The notes under the pieces: generated by a model
The model's input: only the letters and a program-made list of their open reading frames with translations
What the model was told of the DNA's origin: nothing
The model's database searches: none
Assembly (NCBI RefSeq): GCF_016918735.1
Contig: NZ_JAFFPR010000014.1
Location: 1-64,000 of the forward strand
DNA: 64,000 nucleotides
Origin: Leptospira abararensis
Lineage (GTDB): Bacteria; Spirochaetota; Leptospiria; Leptospirales; Leptospiraceae
Direction of reading: 5' to 3'
In this document: piece after piece, positions 19,325-27,909 of the stretch
Numbering within the stretch: position 1 is the stretch's first letter
How the letters are laid out: every line of letters starts with the position of its first letter
Position numbers and translations under genes: made by a program

Positions 19325-19684
19325 TTAGTCCAAATGGGGGATGATTTTATCTGCTGTGACAGGTTTTTCTACAAAATCAATGCCGATAGACTTTGCACGA
19401 TTTTTAATTGTATCTTGAATGTTAGCTGTGATTAAAACAATTTTTACATCTTTGTAATCTTTTTTGAGATCTTCTGCTAAATCTAATCCGGATAAAGTTC
19501 CTGGCATGTTTTGATCCAAACTAAAAAAATCGATATCTTGATGATCGTTTAGAAGTGATTTGGCATCGTCAGCTGAACTTGCCTCCAAAATCTCCCAATC
19601 TGGGTATTTGTCTAAAATTATCTTTCGGATCATTAAACGGGTAACGGTGCTATCGTCTACGATCAGCGCTTTTTTTTGTGACAT
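19325..19684 (-). CDS. Stand-alone response regulator receiver
   Basis: This single REC domain of 119 residues has the acidic pair Asp10-Asp11, phospho-acceptor Asp57 in FSLDQNMPG, the switch Thr in VLITAN and Lys in VEKPV. There is no output domain, so it acts through protein contacts, as CheY does. The Asn two residues after the acceptor Asp and the SLDQ sequence are slightly unusual. It is the first gene of a three-gene unit with CheC and the hybrid kinase. Confidence 0.93.
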   Translation of the reverse strand: MSQKKALIVDDSTVTRLMIRKIILDKYPDWEILEASSADDAKSLLNDHQDIDFFSLDQNMPGTLSGLDLAEDLKKDYKDVKIVLITANIQDTIKNRAKSIGIDFVEKPVTADKIIPHLD

Positions 19685-19769
19685 ATGTATTGCCTTAATT
19701 CCGAACTAGTTTATATATGAGATTGCACCTAGTAATTGACGGAAAAAAAATCTATATCCTCAGCCATAC

Positions 19770-20267
19770 ATGCGACCCAAATATTTTTTATTACTATTTT
19801 TATCCCTTTTCTTCTTCTGTAGGTCGAACCAAAAAATTTGTGAGGGGGAAAATTGCAGAAACGGAAAGTTTCAGATTTCCTATGATAACGGAGATCGTTT
19901 TGAGGGGGAATTTTTCGAAGATGTCAAACATGGTTCTGGTATTTACCAGTATTCTAATGGTGATATTTTTGAAGGCATTTACCAATTTGGTTACAAAGAA
20001 GGTCCGGGAGTCTATCGTTATGGTAACGGAGACAAATTCATCGGCTCTTATGCTAAAGGCAAACGGCAAGGTTTTGGAAAGTATATTTATTCAGATGGAT
20101 TGGTATTGGAAGGTCACTGGAACAACAACCAGTTGCAGGGAAACGCAAGGATAACAAATGCGAAAGAAAGTTTGGTATTGGAAGGAATTTGGAAAGATGG
20201 TCGGTGGACGGGTATCACACCGACAACATCATCAACCAATGCTATCGAAATTTCGAACCCCGAGTGA
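19770..20267 (+). CDS. MORN-repeat lipoprotein
   Basis: This 165-residue protein has a hydrophobic N-terminus ending in LFFFCRS, a possible lipobox. Four MORN repeats follow (about 35-130), each with a core like YxNGDxFEGxF...GxGxYxY, for example SNGDIFEGIYQFG and GNGDKFIGSYAKG. MORN arrays bind lipids or partner proteins and form beta-strand ribbons; the target is unknown. The last 36 bases overlap the 3' end of the convergent metF gene. The tail after residue 140 is Thr/Ser-rich. Confidence 0.8.
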   Translation: MRPKYFLLLFLSLFFFCRSNQKICEGENCRNGKFQISYDNGDRFEGEFFEDVKHGSGIYQYSNGDIFEGIYQFGYKEGPGVYRYGNGDKFIGSYAKGKRQGFGKYIYSDGLVLEGHWNNNQLQGNARITNAKESLVLEGIWKDGRWTGITPTTSSTNAIEISNPE

Positions 20268-21119
20268 TTCGTAGATTTTTAGAGTCGCCTTAGACTTATT
20301 AAGCGTATACATATGGATACCGGCAACTTTGTGATCCAATAGATCTCTCACTTGTTCTGTAGCCCAATGGATGCCAACATTTTCTGCATAAACATCATCT
20401 TCTGCACGAGAAAGAGACTTCAATAATTTAGCAGGGAAATTAGTTCCTAAGGACAATTCAGCCATTCTCGCCATTCCTTTTCTGGAAGTGACCGGCATAA
20501 TTCCGGCGATGATAGGAACTTTGATTCCTGCAATTTCACAGCGTTCGACAAAATCATAAAAGTAGTTATTATTAAAAAACATTTGGGTGCAAATGTAATC
20601 AGCTCCTTGGTCCACTTTCCATTTTAAAAATTCAATTTCTTTTAAGCGGTTGGGAGTGGATGGATGTCCCTCAGGAAAGCCAGCAACACCAATTCCCATT
20701 TGTGGAAATTCCTTTTTGATAAACCCAACTAATTCACCGGCAAAAGCAAATCCGTTTTCCGTTTTTTGGAATTCCGTTTGTCCTTTGGGAGGATCCCCAC
20801 GGAGAGCCATGATGTTATGAATTCCGCTTTTTTCGTACCGTTTTAAGATATCTCGGATATCATCTTTGGTGGATCCGACACAAGTAAGATGACTAATAAT
20901 TGTTAATCCTGTTTGTTCTTGGAGTTTAACAACCAAATCGTGTGTGAGGTCCCTTGTAGAACCCCCAGCCCCGAAGGTGACACTTACATAAGCTGGGTTC
21001 ATTTGAGACAATTCTTGGATGTTTCGAAACAAATCTTCAGAGGCTTCCGCATTTTTTGGAGGAAAAAATTCGAAGCTGATGGTTGTTTGTTTTTTACCGA
21101 GTACCTGAGAAATGTGCAT
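20232..21119 (-). CDS. metF: 5,10-Methylenetetrahydrofolate reductase
   Basis: This 295-residue flavoprotein reduces CH2-THF to 5-methyl-THF, the methyl donor for methionine synthesis. Characteristic blocks are SFEFFPPK (N-terminal strand with the catalytic Glu), VTFGAGGS, ALRGDPP, GVAGFPEGHP and the ADYICTQMFF barrel strand. The length matches bacterial MetF. The C-terminal 12 codons overlap the MORN gene on the other strand. The upstream SDR gene ends 13 bases away on the same strand, so they may be cotranscribed. Confidence 0.96.
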   Translation of the reverse strand: MHISQVLGKKQTTISFEFFPPKNAEASEDLFRNIQELSQMNPAYVSVTFGAGGSTRDLTHDLVVKLQEQTGLTIISHLTCVGSTKDDIRDILKRYEKSGIHNIMALRGDPPKGQTEFQKTENGFAFAGELVGFIKKEFPQMGIGVAGFPEGHPSTPNRLKEIEFLKWKVDQGADYICTQMFFNNNYFYDFVERCEIAGIKVPIIAGIMPVTSRKGMARMAELSLGTNFPAKLLKSLSRAEDDVYAENVGIHWATEQVRDLLDHKVAGIHMYTLNKSKATLKIYESLGVRNFDSIG

Positions 21120-21131
21120 AAAACCTATCCT

Positions 21132-21947
21132 CTAAACAGGAATATTTTTCTCAAGCCCCTTGTTAGCCAAGAGCCAACCTTTTGATGCTTTTGTTTTCAC
21201 TGCCAACCAGAGTGCAAATTTTGGAAACAAGGCTGGGAGGATGACAATGGAGGCCCGTAAATAAGAGGGAACCAAAACTTCACCAGGATTTTTTTTAATG
21301 GCATATAGAATCGCATCAGCCACCTCATAGGGTTCAATGACCGGGGTAAAAATAGAGGGTTTGACGCCATCAATCATTCTGGTATTGACCATTGTGGGAC
21401 AAATCCAACTAACACCAATTTGTGTTTCGTAGAGTTCCATTTTAAGCGCCTGTGAAAAACCAACCATAGCATGTTTTGTTGCAGAATAGGTTACCGTACC
21501 TTCTGTTCCAAATTTACCGGCAATACTTGCTAAATTAATGATAGTTGCTTCTTTTTGTTTTTTGAGAAGGGGAAGGGAGAGATACACCAGCTTCATGGGG
21601 CCAGCGACATTGATTTGGATGGCCTTGTTCCAAACGGAAAAATCCTTTCCATCATAGGCACCGCTCGGCGCAATCCCTGCGTTGTTGATAAGGATTTGGA
21701 AAACCAGATTTTTCTTTTCGATTTGTTTGATTAGAGATTCAATGTCTGGTTCTTTAGAAAGGTCACAGGCAAAGCCATAAAACTTTCTTCCTAAAGATTC
21801 TACTTTGGTTTGAATTTCTTTTAATAAGGGCAATTGAATATCAACACCTATGATATCATTTCCTTCTTTTGCTAATCGCTCTGCTGTTAAAGCCCCGATT
21901 CCCATACCACATCCCGTGATAAGTACTGTATTTCCCGATAATTTCAT
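21132..21947 (-). CDS. Short-chain dehydrogenase/reductase
   Basis: This 271-residue SDR has the classical markers: cofactor motif TGCGMGIG, NNAG at about 90, catalytic Ser before YSATKHAM (Tyr...Lys) and a ICPTMVNT segment after it. The acidic residue in GVDI suggests NAD(H). The C-terminus carries extra hydrophobic residues, which may attach it to a membrane. The substrate is unknown. It precedes metF on the same strand. Confidence 0.88.
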   Translation of the reverse strand: MKLSGNTVLITGCGMGIGALTAERLAKEGNDIIGVDIQLPLLKEIQTKVESLGRKFYGFACDLSKEPDIESLIKQIEKKNLVFQILINNAGIAPSGAYDGKDFSVWNKAIQINVAGPMKLVYLSLPLLKKQKEATIINLASIAGKFGTEGTVTYSATKHAMVGFSQALKMELYETQIGVSWICPTMVNTRMIDGVKPSIFTPVIEPYEVADAILYAIKKNPGEVLVPSYLRASIVILPALFPKFALWLAVKTKASKGWLLANKGLEKNIPV

Positions 21948-21991
21948 TCCTTCAATCTAAGGCATTTTTTACTTTCGTCAATCCGAATCGA

Positions 21992-22762
21992 ATGAGAAAT
22001 AGACGCATGGAATATAGATTGTTAAAATCGGAACTGGGTCACAGACTTTCTACTGTTGAGTCTACAAATGAATGGATTCGTGACGTCAAAATTCCCTTTG
22101 GTTCATGGGTGATTGCCGATGAACAAACAGCTGGAAAAGGTCGCGGAAAAAATGTTTGGCAATCGTTAGGCGAAGATCCTCTGATTTTTTCAGGTAAAAT
22201 CAGAATATCAGCTGCCGAAATTTCTCTTCCCTTATTATCTATTTTTGTTTCTTCTGCGGTTTTAAAAACAATCTTTCATTTTTTTCCCGAGCGTGAAAAT
22301 GATACAACGGTCAAGTGGCCGAATGATATCTATCGAAGCGAAAAAAAAGTGGGAGGAATTTTGGTTCAATCCGAATTCATAAACGGAGTGTTTGATGTGG
22401 TGATTGGCATTGGACTGAATTTTTTTGGAAACTCCATTCCCGATACTTTAGAGGAGAAAGCTACCTTTTTATGTGATCTAGCTTTGGGGGAAGGTGATTT
22501 AGAAAGATTTGTAAATCAGTTGATCACGGACCTAAATCAATCTGTTATTTCGTTATTAGACCAGGGGCAAGTTCTGAAAGATTTAGTTTGGATTGAGAAC
22601 CACTCCTTGTTAAAACACAAAGTAATTGAAACAGAATGGCAATCCAGAATGGTTCGTGGACGAGTTTTGGGAATTGATGAATTAGGATTCCTTCTCATCA
22701 TGACCGAAACCGGCGAAAAGATTGAGCTGATGGATACTTCACCAAAATTTCGGATTATATAA
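21992..22762 (+). CDS. birA: Biotin--[acetyl-CoA-carboxylase] ligase
   Basis: This protein of about 256 residues carries the biotin ligase catalytic domain and attaches biotin to carboxylase carrier subunits through biotinyl-AMP. The motifs are AGKGRGKNVWQS (adenylate-binding GRGxxxR/K-W loop), TVKWPNDI and KVGGILVQSE. No N-terminal helix-turn-helix is present, so it is a ligase without the repressor function of E. coli BirA. The start may be 21992 or the ATG at 22007. coaX begins on the next base after its stop. Confidence 0.92.
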   Translation: MRNRRMEYRLLKSELGHRLSTVESTNEWIRDVKIPFGSWVIADEQTAGKGRGKNVWQSLGEDPLIFSGKIRISAAEISLPLLSIFVSSAVLKTIFHFFPERENDTTVKWPNDIYRSEKKVGGILVQSEFINGVFDVVIGIGLNFFGNSIPDTLEEKATFLCDLALGEGDLERFVNQLITDLNQSVISLLDQGQVLKDLVWIENHSLLKHKVIETEWQSRMVRGRVLGIDELGFLLIMTETGEKIELMDTSPKFRII

Positions 22763-23554
22763 ATGTCAGAATCACCATTATTATTAGTTATCGATGTGGG
22801 AAATACAAACACCGTATTTGGTGTGTTTCGTGAAGGGCAAGACACTCCCGATTTTCACAAGAGAACCGTGACAAGAAGAGATAGAACTTCTGATGAATTA
22901 GGCCTTTTTTTAAAAGGGTTTTTAACTCAGGAAAATGTAAAGGCTGATCGAGTAAAAACGGCGATCTACTCAAGTGTAGTTCCCTCTTTGAATCCAATCG
23001 TTGAACGTATGTTAGAAGATTGGTTTAATGTAAATCCACTGCGTGTACATTACCAAATGAAACTCAATTTTGGAATTAGTTATCCTCGTCCTTTCGAAAT
23101 TGGTGCAGACCGATTGGTAAATGCTGCCTACTGTGCAAAAACCTATCCTGGAAAGAAAGCCATCCTTGTGGATTTGGGAACTGCGACTACTTTTTGTGTG
23201 ATCAACGAAAAACCAGAATATGTAGGTGGTGTGATTGCACCTGGTCTAAAAATCTCCATGGATGCCTTAACTCGTAATACAGCGCAACTCCCTCCTATTG
23301 TTTTTGGATCTCCCAAACGAGTATTAGGCGAATCTACTGTCGAGTCTATTCAGGCAGGGTTTTTCTTTGGTTGGATTGGTTTGTTAAAAGAAATTGTAAG
23401 AGCCATAAAGGAAGAACATCCTGGAGATTATGTAGTCGTAGGAACGGGAGGACTTGTCACTACCATTCATGCTTCGCATAACCAAGTGTTTGATGAAATT
23501 GATCCTATGATGACTTTGAAGGGTTTGAAAATTTTAGCGGATTTAAATTCCTAA
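22763..23554 (+). CDS. coaX: Type III pantothenate kinase
   Basis: This 263-residue protein has the CoaX ASKHA fold markers: [12 protein letters not shown] (phosphate 1), [18 protein letters not shown] (phosphate 2) and GGVIAPGL. It phosphorylates pantothenate in the first step of coenzyme A synthesis and usually needs a monovalent cation. It directly abuts birA, giving a small cofactor operon. Its last 12 bases overlap the 3' end of the convergent SGNH hydrolase gene. Confidence 0.96.
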   Translation: MSESPLLLVIDVGNTNTVFGVFREGQDTPDFHKRTVTRRDRTSDELGLFLKGFLTQENVKADRVKTAIYSSVVPSLNPIVERMLEDWFNVNPLRVHYQMKLNFGISYPRPFEIGADRLVNAAYCAKTYPGKKAILVDLGTATTFCVINEKPEYVGGVIAPGLKISMDALTRNTAQLPPIVFGSPKRVLGESTVESIQAGFFFGWIGLLKEIVRAIKEEHPGDYVVVGTGGLVTTIHASHNQVFDEIDPMMTLKGLKILADLNS

Positions 23555-24193
23555 TATTTTTTTCCGATAAGCCTCACCCATAATTTCATAACCAATTTGG
23601 TTGGGATGAATGGGGTCCGAAACGGGATACAAAGGAAGACCACCAGGATTCGACTCAAAAATCGACTCAATTTCGACATAATCGATACTCGGTTTGTTTT
23701 CTTTAAGCTGGCGTATGGTTTGGTTATTGGTTCGAATGGTTTCTCGAATGGAAGTCATATTGGTCAAGGGGATTGTTGTAAGTATTACCTTGGATACTTG
23801 AGAAGACTCCAAAAAAGAAATAAGCTCTCTTGTTCTAGATTCAAATCCACTGGTACCGTATACCATGGCATCATTAGTGCCTAACTCCAAAAGCCAAAGA
23901 TCCGTTGGAATTGTATTCAAACGATTTTTATTTTGTAACCAATCTTCTGTAGTGTAACCTGCAACGGAAACATCTGTTACTTTGAATTCGGTAGGTAGTT
24001 TTGTTTTTAGCCCAAAACCATCTGACCATTGCCCCAACGAATCTCCCACGATTGTAATCTTACGGTTCAATGAAATTCCTCCTAGGAGCGATAAATATTG
24101 GTTTGTTGGTTTATCCGAATGGTAACACCCGATTGATAAAAAGAAAGAGATCCATGGAATTACGTAAGATGGGAAGGATTTCCAAACTTTCAT
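23543..24193 (-). CDS. SGNH/GDSL hydrolase lipoprotein
   Basis: This 216-residue protein has an N-terminal signal ending in LSIGC (Cys23), so it is likely a lipoprotein. SGNH blocks are VGDSLGQW (nucleophile Ser), the Gly block around [16 protein letters not shown] (Asn) and [10 protein letters not shown] (Asp...His). Such enzymes deacylate or de-esterify lipids and carbohydrates. It overlaps the upstream GT-C gene by four bases, so a role in modifying the same glycan is plausible but inferred. Confidence 0.88.
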   Translation of the reverse strand: MKVWKSFPSYVIPWISFFLSIGCYHSDKPTNQYLSLLGGISLNRKITIVGDSLGQWSDGFGLKTKLPTEFKVTDVSVAGYTTEDWLQNKNRLNTIPTDLWLLELGTNDAMVYGTSGFESRTRELISFLESSQVSKVILTTIPLTNMTSIRETIRTNNQTIRQLKENKPSIDYVEIESIFESNPGGLPLYPVSDPIHPNQIGYEIMGEAYRKKILGI

Positions 24194-25683
24194 TTTTTTG
24201 TATAAACGATCGTTTTATAGTGCAGCCAATGATTACCGGAAACAGGAATCTCCCATTCCTCCCGTTTCCAAGAGGAGGTTTTTAAATAATCTTTGATCAC
24301 ATGATTTATCAATTGGTCATCATAGAAAACAAAACTGTCTCGTGACTTGATAGTTTTAATGTATGCTTCCGAAGGAATGTCTAGTTCCCCTGGGATAAAT
24401 TCCAAAATATTCAGATCAGGTCGTTTTTTTCGTAAGCTGAAGTAAGGATCAGGGAGTGCTTGTAAATACACTGACTTAGAATTAACCAAACTCATTTCTA
24501 AGTGTTGGTAATGTGATTCTAAAAGTTGTTTTGAATCTGTTTGAAACCAATGGATGTGATTGGTATAGAGTAAGGCAAAAAGAGATAATAAAACACCAAC
24601 AAATGGCAATTTCAAATTGTATATTTCAGATTCGCATAACAAAGCCATTCCCAATGCTAATGGAAATAGGATATGGAAAACATACCATCCTTCAGAAGAG
24701 GTATATAATGCGATTAGGATTGATAGAATCCAAATCCAAAATAATATCCATTTCTGATCTAGTTTCCCAAACTGTTTGAAGCGTTTATAGGAAATAAATG
24801 CCAGAGCCATGAGTTCTGTTAGGATGACGGCCAATCGTAATTTTGGAAATCCAAATCCAAAGGAAAATACTTTTACCTTGTCGATCAGCGTGAAGGTTTC
24901 GAGAAGATTTCTTTTGCGTGTGAGTTGTGCTCCGAACTGAATTTCAAACCAATCCCAATTCGGATGGATGTAATACAACCAACACAAGATAGGTAGAATT
25001 CCTCCGAGGAGAAACCAAGGAATGGATTTTAAGCCGAAATTTCTCCAAACCAAAAAAAGTGTTGCGAGTCCAAAGGAAGCACCAATGGGATGAGATAAAA
25101 AAGAAAGTGAGAGTGTAACACCTGCTAAAAAAACAAACCACTGTTTGGATTTATCTTTATTAGTTGAAAAAAGTAAACTTGTGATAAAGAAAAAAGCAGT
25201 GAGCCCTTCCATTCTGGCAGCAGTTCCAAAACGGAAAAGAAGAGGTTCCCATAAGATACTAACAAAAGCAATTTGGCAGGCAAATTCGGATAGAGATTCT
25301 CTTCTCAATAACCAATAAAAACCTACGGCCGTGAAATACACTATTACTACGTTTGCAATACGAACCGTTGTTAGTGTGTCAGGAAAAATAGATAAAGAAA
25401 GGCCGGAGAAAAGTAAATACAGGGGTGGCATCCAGAGGGTTTTGGATTCCATACCGGGGATGAGACCATTCAAAACATCGGTTTGTAAATGGCCATATTT
25501 TGCAAAAGACAATGCGGGGGAAAAAAACAAAACTTCATCTGGCCAGACAACTGGGAAAATATCCAAGTTGATCCAGACCTGAAAGAAAAAGAGTGCAGAG
25601 ATAATGAAAAACGAGGCGTAAGCCACGTGGTTACTATTTGGAGAGGGAATTAACGGCTTCTTGTTCCGTCTCAAAGACTTCAA
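24190..25683 (-). CDS. GT-C fold glycosyltransferase (family 39/ArnT-like)
   Basis: This 497-residue polytopic membrane protein has about ten helices. The first periplasmic loop holds VVWPDEVLFF, matching the D-E metal/catalytic motif of ArnT/PMT-type polyprenyl-phosphate sugar transferases. A WMPPLYL segment and a soluble C-terminal part (about 410-497) fit that family. The acceptor is unknown. The most upstream start is TTG at 25683, which overlaps the STAS gene by 50 bases. A GTG at 25626 would avoid the overlap but has no clear ribosome site. Confidence 0.8.
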   Translation of the reverse strand: MKSLRRNKKPLIPSPNSNHVAYASFFIISALFFFQVWINLDIFPVVWPDEVLFFSPALSFAKYGHLQTDVLNGLIPGMESKTLWMPPLYLLFSGLSLSIFPDTLTTVRIANVVIVYFTAVGFYWLLRRESLSEFACQIAFVSILWEPLLFRFGTAARMEGLTAFFFITSLLFSTNKDKSKQWFVFLAGVTLSLSFLSHPIGASFGLATLFLVWRNFGLKSIPWFLLGGILPILCWLYYIHPNWDWFEIQFGAQLTRKRNLLETFTLIDKVKVFSFGFGFPKLRLAVILTELMALAFISYKRFKQFGKLDQKWILFWIWILSILIALYTSSEGWYVFHILFPLALGMALLCESEIYNLKLPFVGVLLSLFALLYTNHIHWFQTDSKQLLESHYQHLEMSLVNSKSVYLQALPDPYFSLRKKRPDLNILEFIPGELDIPSEAYIKTIKSRDSFVFYDDQLINHVIKDYLKTSSWKREEWEIPVSGNHWLHYKTIVYTKK

Positions 25684-25972
25684 ACAAGTCCAAAAGTTCC
25701 ACTACATCGAACACCTTTTTGACAGGAGGTGTGATACAGCAGAGCTTTAGCTTTCTACCTTGTTTGTCCAACTCTCGAACCATTCCCACAAAGATGCGAA
25801 TTCCAGAGGAAGAGATGTAAGAGATAAGCTCAAGGTTGATGATGATGTCGCCCTCGCCGTTTTGCACGTCGTCGGCCAATTTGGCCTCCACTTCATCCGA
25901 ATGGGTAATGTCCAAACGACCGTTAAGGTGAACGAGTGTGTGCTTTCCGATTTTTTTGGTCTTAATTTCCAA
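25634..25972 (-). CDS. STAS domain anti-sigma factor antagonist-like protein
   Basis: This single STAS domain of 112 residues belongs to the SpoIIAA/RsbV type. The helix-2 region ISYISSSGIRI carries the serine (about Ser55) that partner kinases phosphorylate. It would bind an anti-sigma or switch kinase when dephosphorylated by a SpoIIE phosphatase, and three such phosphatases lie in this window. No kinase (RsbW/SpoIIAB) or sigma gene is adjacent, so its partners must be encoded elsewhere. Confidence 0.9.
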   Translation of the reverse strand: MEIKTKKIGKHTLVHLNGRLDITHSDEVEAKLADDVQNGEGDIIINLELISYISSSGIRIFVGMVRELDKQGRKLKLCCITPPVKKVFDVVELLDLFEVFETEQEAVNSLSK

Positions 25973-26027
25973 AGCGAGCCTACTTGAAGACTAGAATCTC
26001 TGAAAACACCAAAGGTTCAAGAAATTT

Positions 26028-26645
26028 TTAGGCTGCTTGGTTTTTGTTTCGGTTAAAAAGTCGCGGATCTGTTCGTTCTTCGACCGGAATGTGCAATAAT
26101 ATTCTTTGTTTGGTAGAACGAGTAGATCTATGTCCCAAAAACTCTTGGATTTCCCAAACAGGAAAACCTTTTTTGAAAAGATCCAAGGCGATCATATCAC
26201 GAAGAAAGGGGATATGGATTTCTTTTGAGATGAGGTTACTTGCATTCTTCAGAATCTTTTGAATGGTTCTTGTCCGTAATTTTCCATAACGACCAGGAAA
26301 TAGATAATCAGTGGGTGAGAACTCGGATGAGTAACGATAGAGTTCTAATGCCAAGTTAGGTTCAATGAAGATCTTTCTCCTGCGCAAACGACCGCCGTTC
26401 TTTAATTTGAAGAGAGTTCTTTCGGGGTTGAAGTCTGCGATTTTGAGATCGATTAATTCGGGGAGTGATAGACCTGTACACACCAAAAACTTGATGATTA
26501 AGTAATGGAGGTAGTTCCGATCACGGAGTTTGAACAAAAGAGTTCGAACTTCCGATTGGTCAATCAAACGATTATCAAGTGTCATGACATCAACGGTCAA
26601 AACTTGTGGGAGGAGGGCCGGTAATTTCAAATCATTATTTAGCAT
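26028..26645 (-). CDS. Tyrosine-recombinase homologue without catalytic residues
   Basis: This 205-residue protein matches the catalytic domain of XerC/D-type recombinases. The CTGLSLPELIDL segment aligns to the Arg I box, followed by a beta-hairpin with basic residues (RLRRRK), FLRDMIALDLF aligned to H-x-x-R, and FLGHRSTRSTKQR aligned to LGH...TTxxY. Arg I is Ser60, the first His of HxxR is Pro146, and the nucleophile Tyr is Arg181 with no Tyr nearby. Arg149 and His172 are kept. It also lacks the N-terminal core-binding domain. It may bind DNA without cutting. It stands alone, with no att sites or cargo genes around it. Confidence 0.75.
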   Translation of the reverse strand: MLNNDLKLPALLPQVLTVDVMTLDNRLIDQSEVRTLLFKLRDRNYLHYLIIKFLVCTGLSLPELIDLKIADFNPERTLFKLKNGGRLRRRKIFIEPNLALELYRYSSEFSPTDYLFPGRYGKLRTRTIQKILKNASNLISKEIHIPFLRDMIALDLFKKGFPVWEIQEFLGHRSTRSTKQRILLHIPVEERTDPRLFNRNKNQAA

Positions 26646-26837
26646 AAATTTTTCTCGCAGGAATGTAACAGTTATAACAATCTATGCAATCAATTTGTCA
26701 CCAAACTGCAGTTTTGGATCAAAAATTCGGAAGAAATAAATTTACTTGTTCATGTTTTTGCACCTTCCTATTTTCTGCTTGATTCATATTTCAAAAACGA
26801 TCCTATCTTTGGGAGAAAGGATAAAGGACAGACACGA

Positions 26838-27908
26838 ATGGACTCTTTGGAACTGAAAACGAATGACCCGGAACTACAACTGACAAAGGAAGATTTACTG
26901 AAAGTTGAGGAACTTACAGGACAAATTAAACTCAACAATCCGAATGATGTTGTCTCCTACGGAGCCTCTGCACAGGCCAAGGTTTCCGAATTTGCTGACA
27001 AAGTTCTTTCCGAAATCAAAACAAAGGATTCGGGATATGCTGGTGAACTCTTAAATAACCTCTTGTTTAAAATCAAAGATTTGAATTTGGATAGTTTTGC
27101 AGGTGAGGGTGGAACTTTATCAAAAATCCCCCTCATTGGTGGCCTTTTTGATGCCTCGCGGAAATTCTTAGCCAAATTTGAAGACCTACAATCCCAAATT
27201 GAAAAGATTGTGGAAGAATTACATACAGCACGGACCAATCTCACAAAAGACATAACATTATTACAGGCGTTATATGAGAAAAACTTGGAATATTTTAAAG
27301 AAATCCAAGTGTACATTGCCGCTGGGGACCAAAAAGTTAAGGAGTTAAGAGACAAAATCCTACCAGAAATGTTGGCGAAAGCAAAAGCCCAAGGAGATAC
27401 TTTGGCTTCCCAACAGTACCAAGATATGGTACAAATGGTGGATCGATTTGAGAAAAAAATCCACGATTTAAAGCTCACTCGAATTCTCTCCTTACAAACT
27501 GGACCGCAGATCCGCCTCATCCAAAACGGAAACCAAGTCCTAGTGGAGAAAATCCAAAGTTCCATTCTAAACACTATTCCTCTTTGGAAAAACCAAATAG
27601 TCATCGCATTAGGTTTGTTACGCCAAAGAAAGGCATTAGAGGCGCAAAAACAAGTTTCGAAAACCACCAATGACCTAATTCAAAAAAATGCGGAAATGTT
27701 GAAAACAGGAACTGTTGAGATCGCAAGAGAGTCCGAAAAAGGAATCATTGAAATCGAAACATTAAAAACTGTAAACCAACAGTTGATTGAAACCATTACG
27801 GAAACGTTAAAAATCCAAGAAGATGGTCGTCAAAAACGAAAATCTGCAGAACAAGAAATGATTAAAATTGAATCAGAAATCAAACAAAAACTATTGGAAT
27901 CGAAATAG
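26838..27908 (+). CDS. TelA-like toxic anion resistance family protein
   Basis: This 356-residue, all-helical protein belongs to the TelA/YceG-type family. Recognisable parts are the IPLIGGLF motif at about 97, long coiled coils through the middle, the LQTGPQIRLIQ block at about 220 and the LIPLWK-like NTIPLWKNQI block. The family is named for tellurite resistance and is linked to envelope stress, with no biochemical activity established. The downstream XpaC-type gene starts two bases after its stop, the usual TelA-XpaC pairing. Confidence 0.9.
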   Translation: MDSLELKTNDPELQLTKEDLLKVEELTGQIKLNNPNDVVSYGASAQAKVSEFADKVLSEIKTKDSGYAGELLNNLLFKIKDLNLDSFAGEGGTLSKIPLIGGLFDASRKFLAKFEDLQSQIEKIVEELHTARTNLTKDITLLQALYEKNLEYFKEIQVYIAAGDQKVKELRDKILPEMLAKAKAQGDTLASQQYQDMVQMVDRFEKKIHDLKLTRILSLQTGPQIRLIQNGNQVLVEKIQSSILNTIPLWKNQIVIALGLLRQRKALEAQKQVSKTTNDLIQKNAEMLKTGTVEIARESEKGIIEIETLKTVNQQLIETITETLKIQEDGRQKRKSAEQEMIKIESEIKQKLLESK

Positions 27909-27909
27909 A

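Noticed and set aside
26028..26837. Genomic island edge or integrated element at the recombinase homologue
   Set aside because: There is no tRNA, no flanking direct repeat that I can see, no cargo genes, and neighbours on both sides look like core chromosomal genes. The protein lacks catalytic residues.
26957..27670. 237-residue minus-strand open frame inside telA
   Set aside because: It is antisense to a clear TelA gene, has a Trp/Phe/Ser-rich composition without a motif, and has no ribosome site. It is a by-product of the codon use of the real gene.
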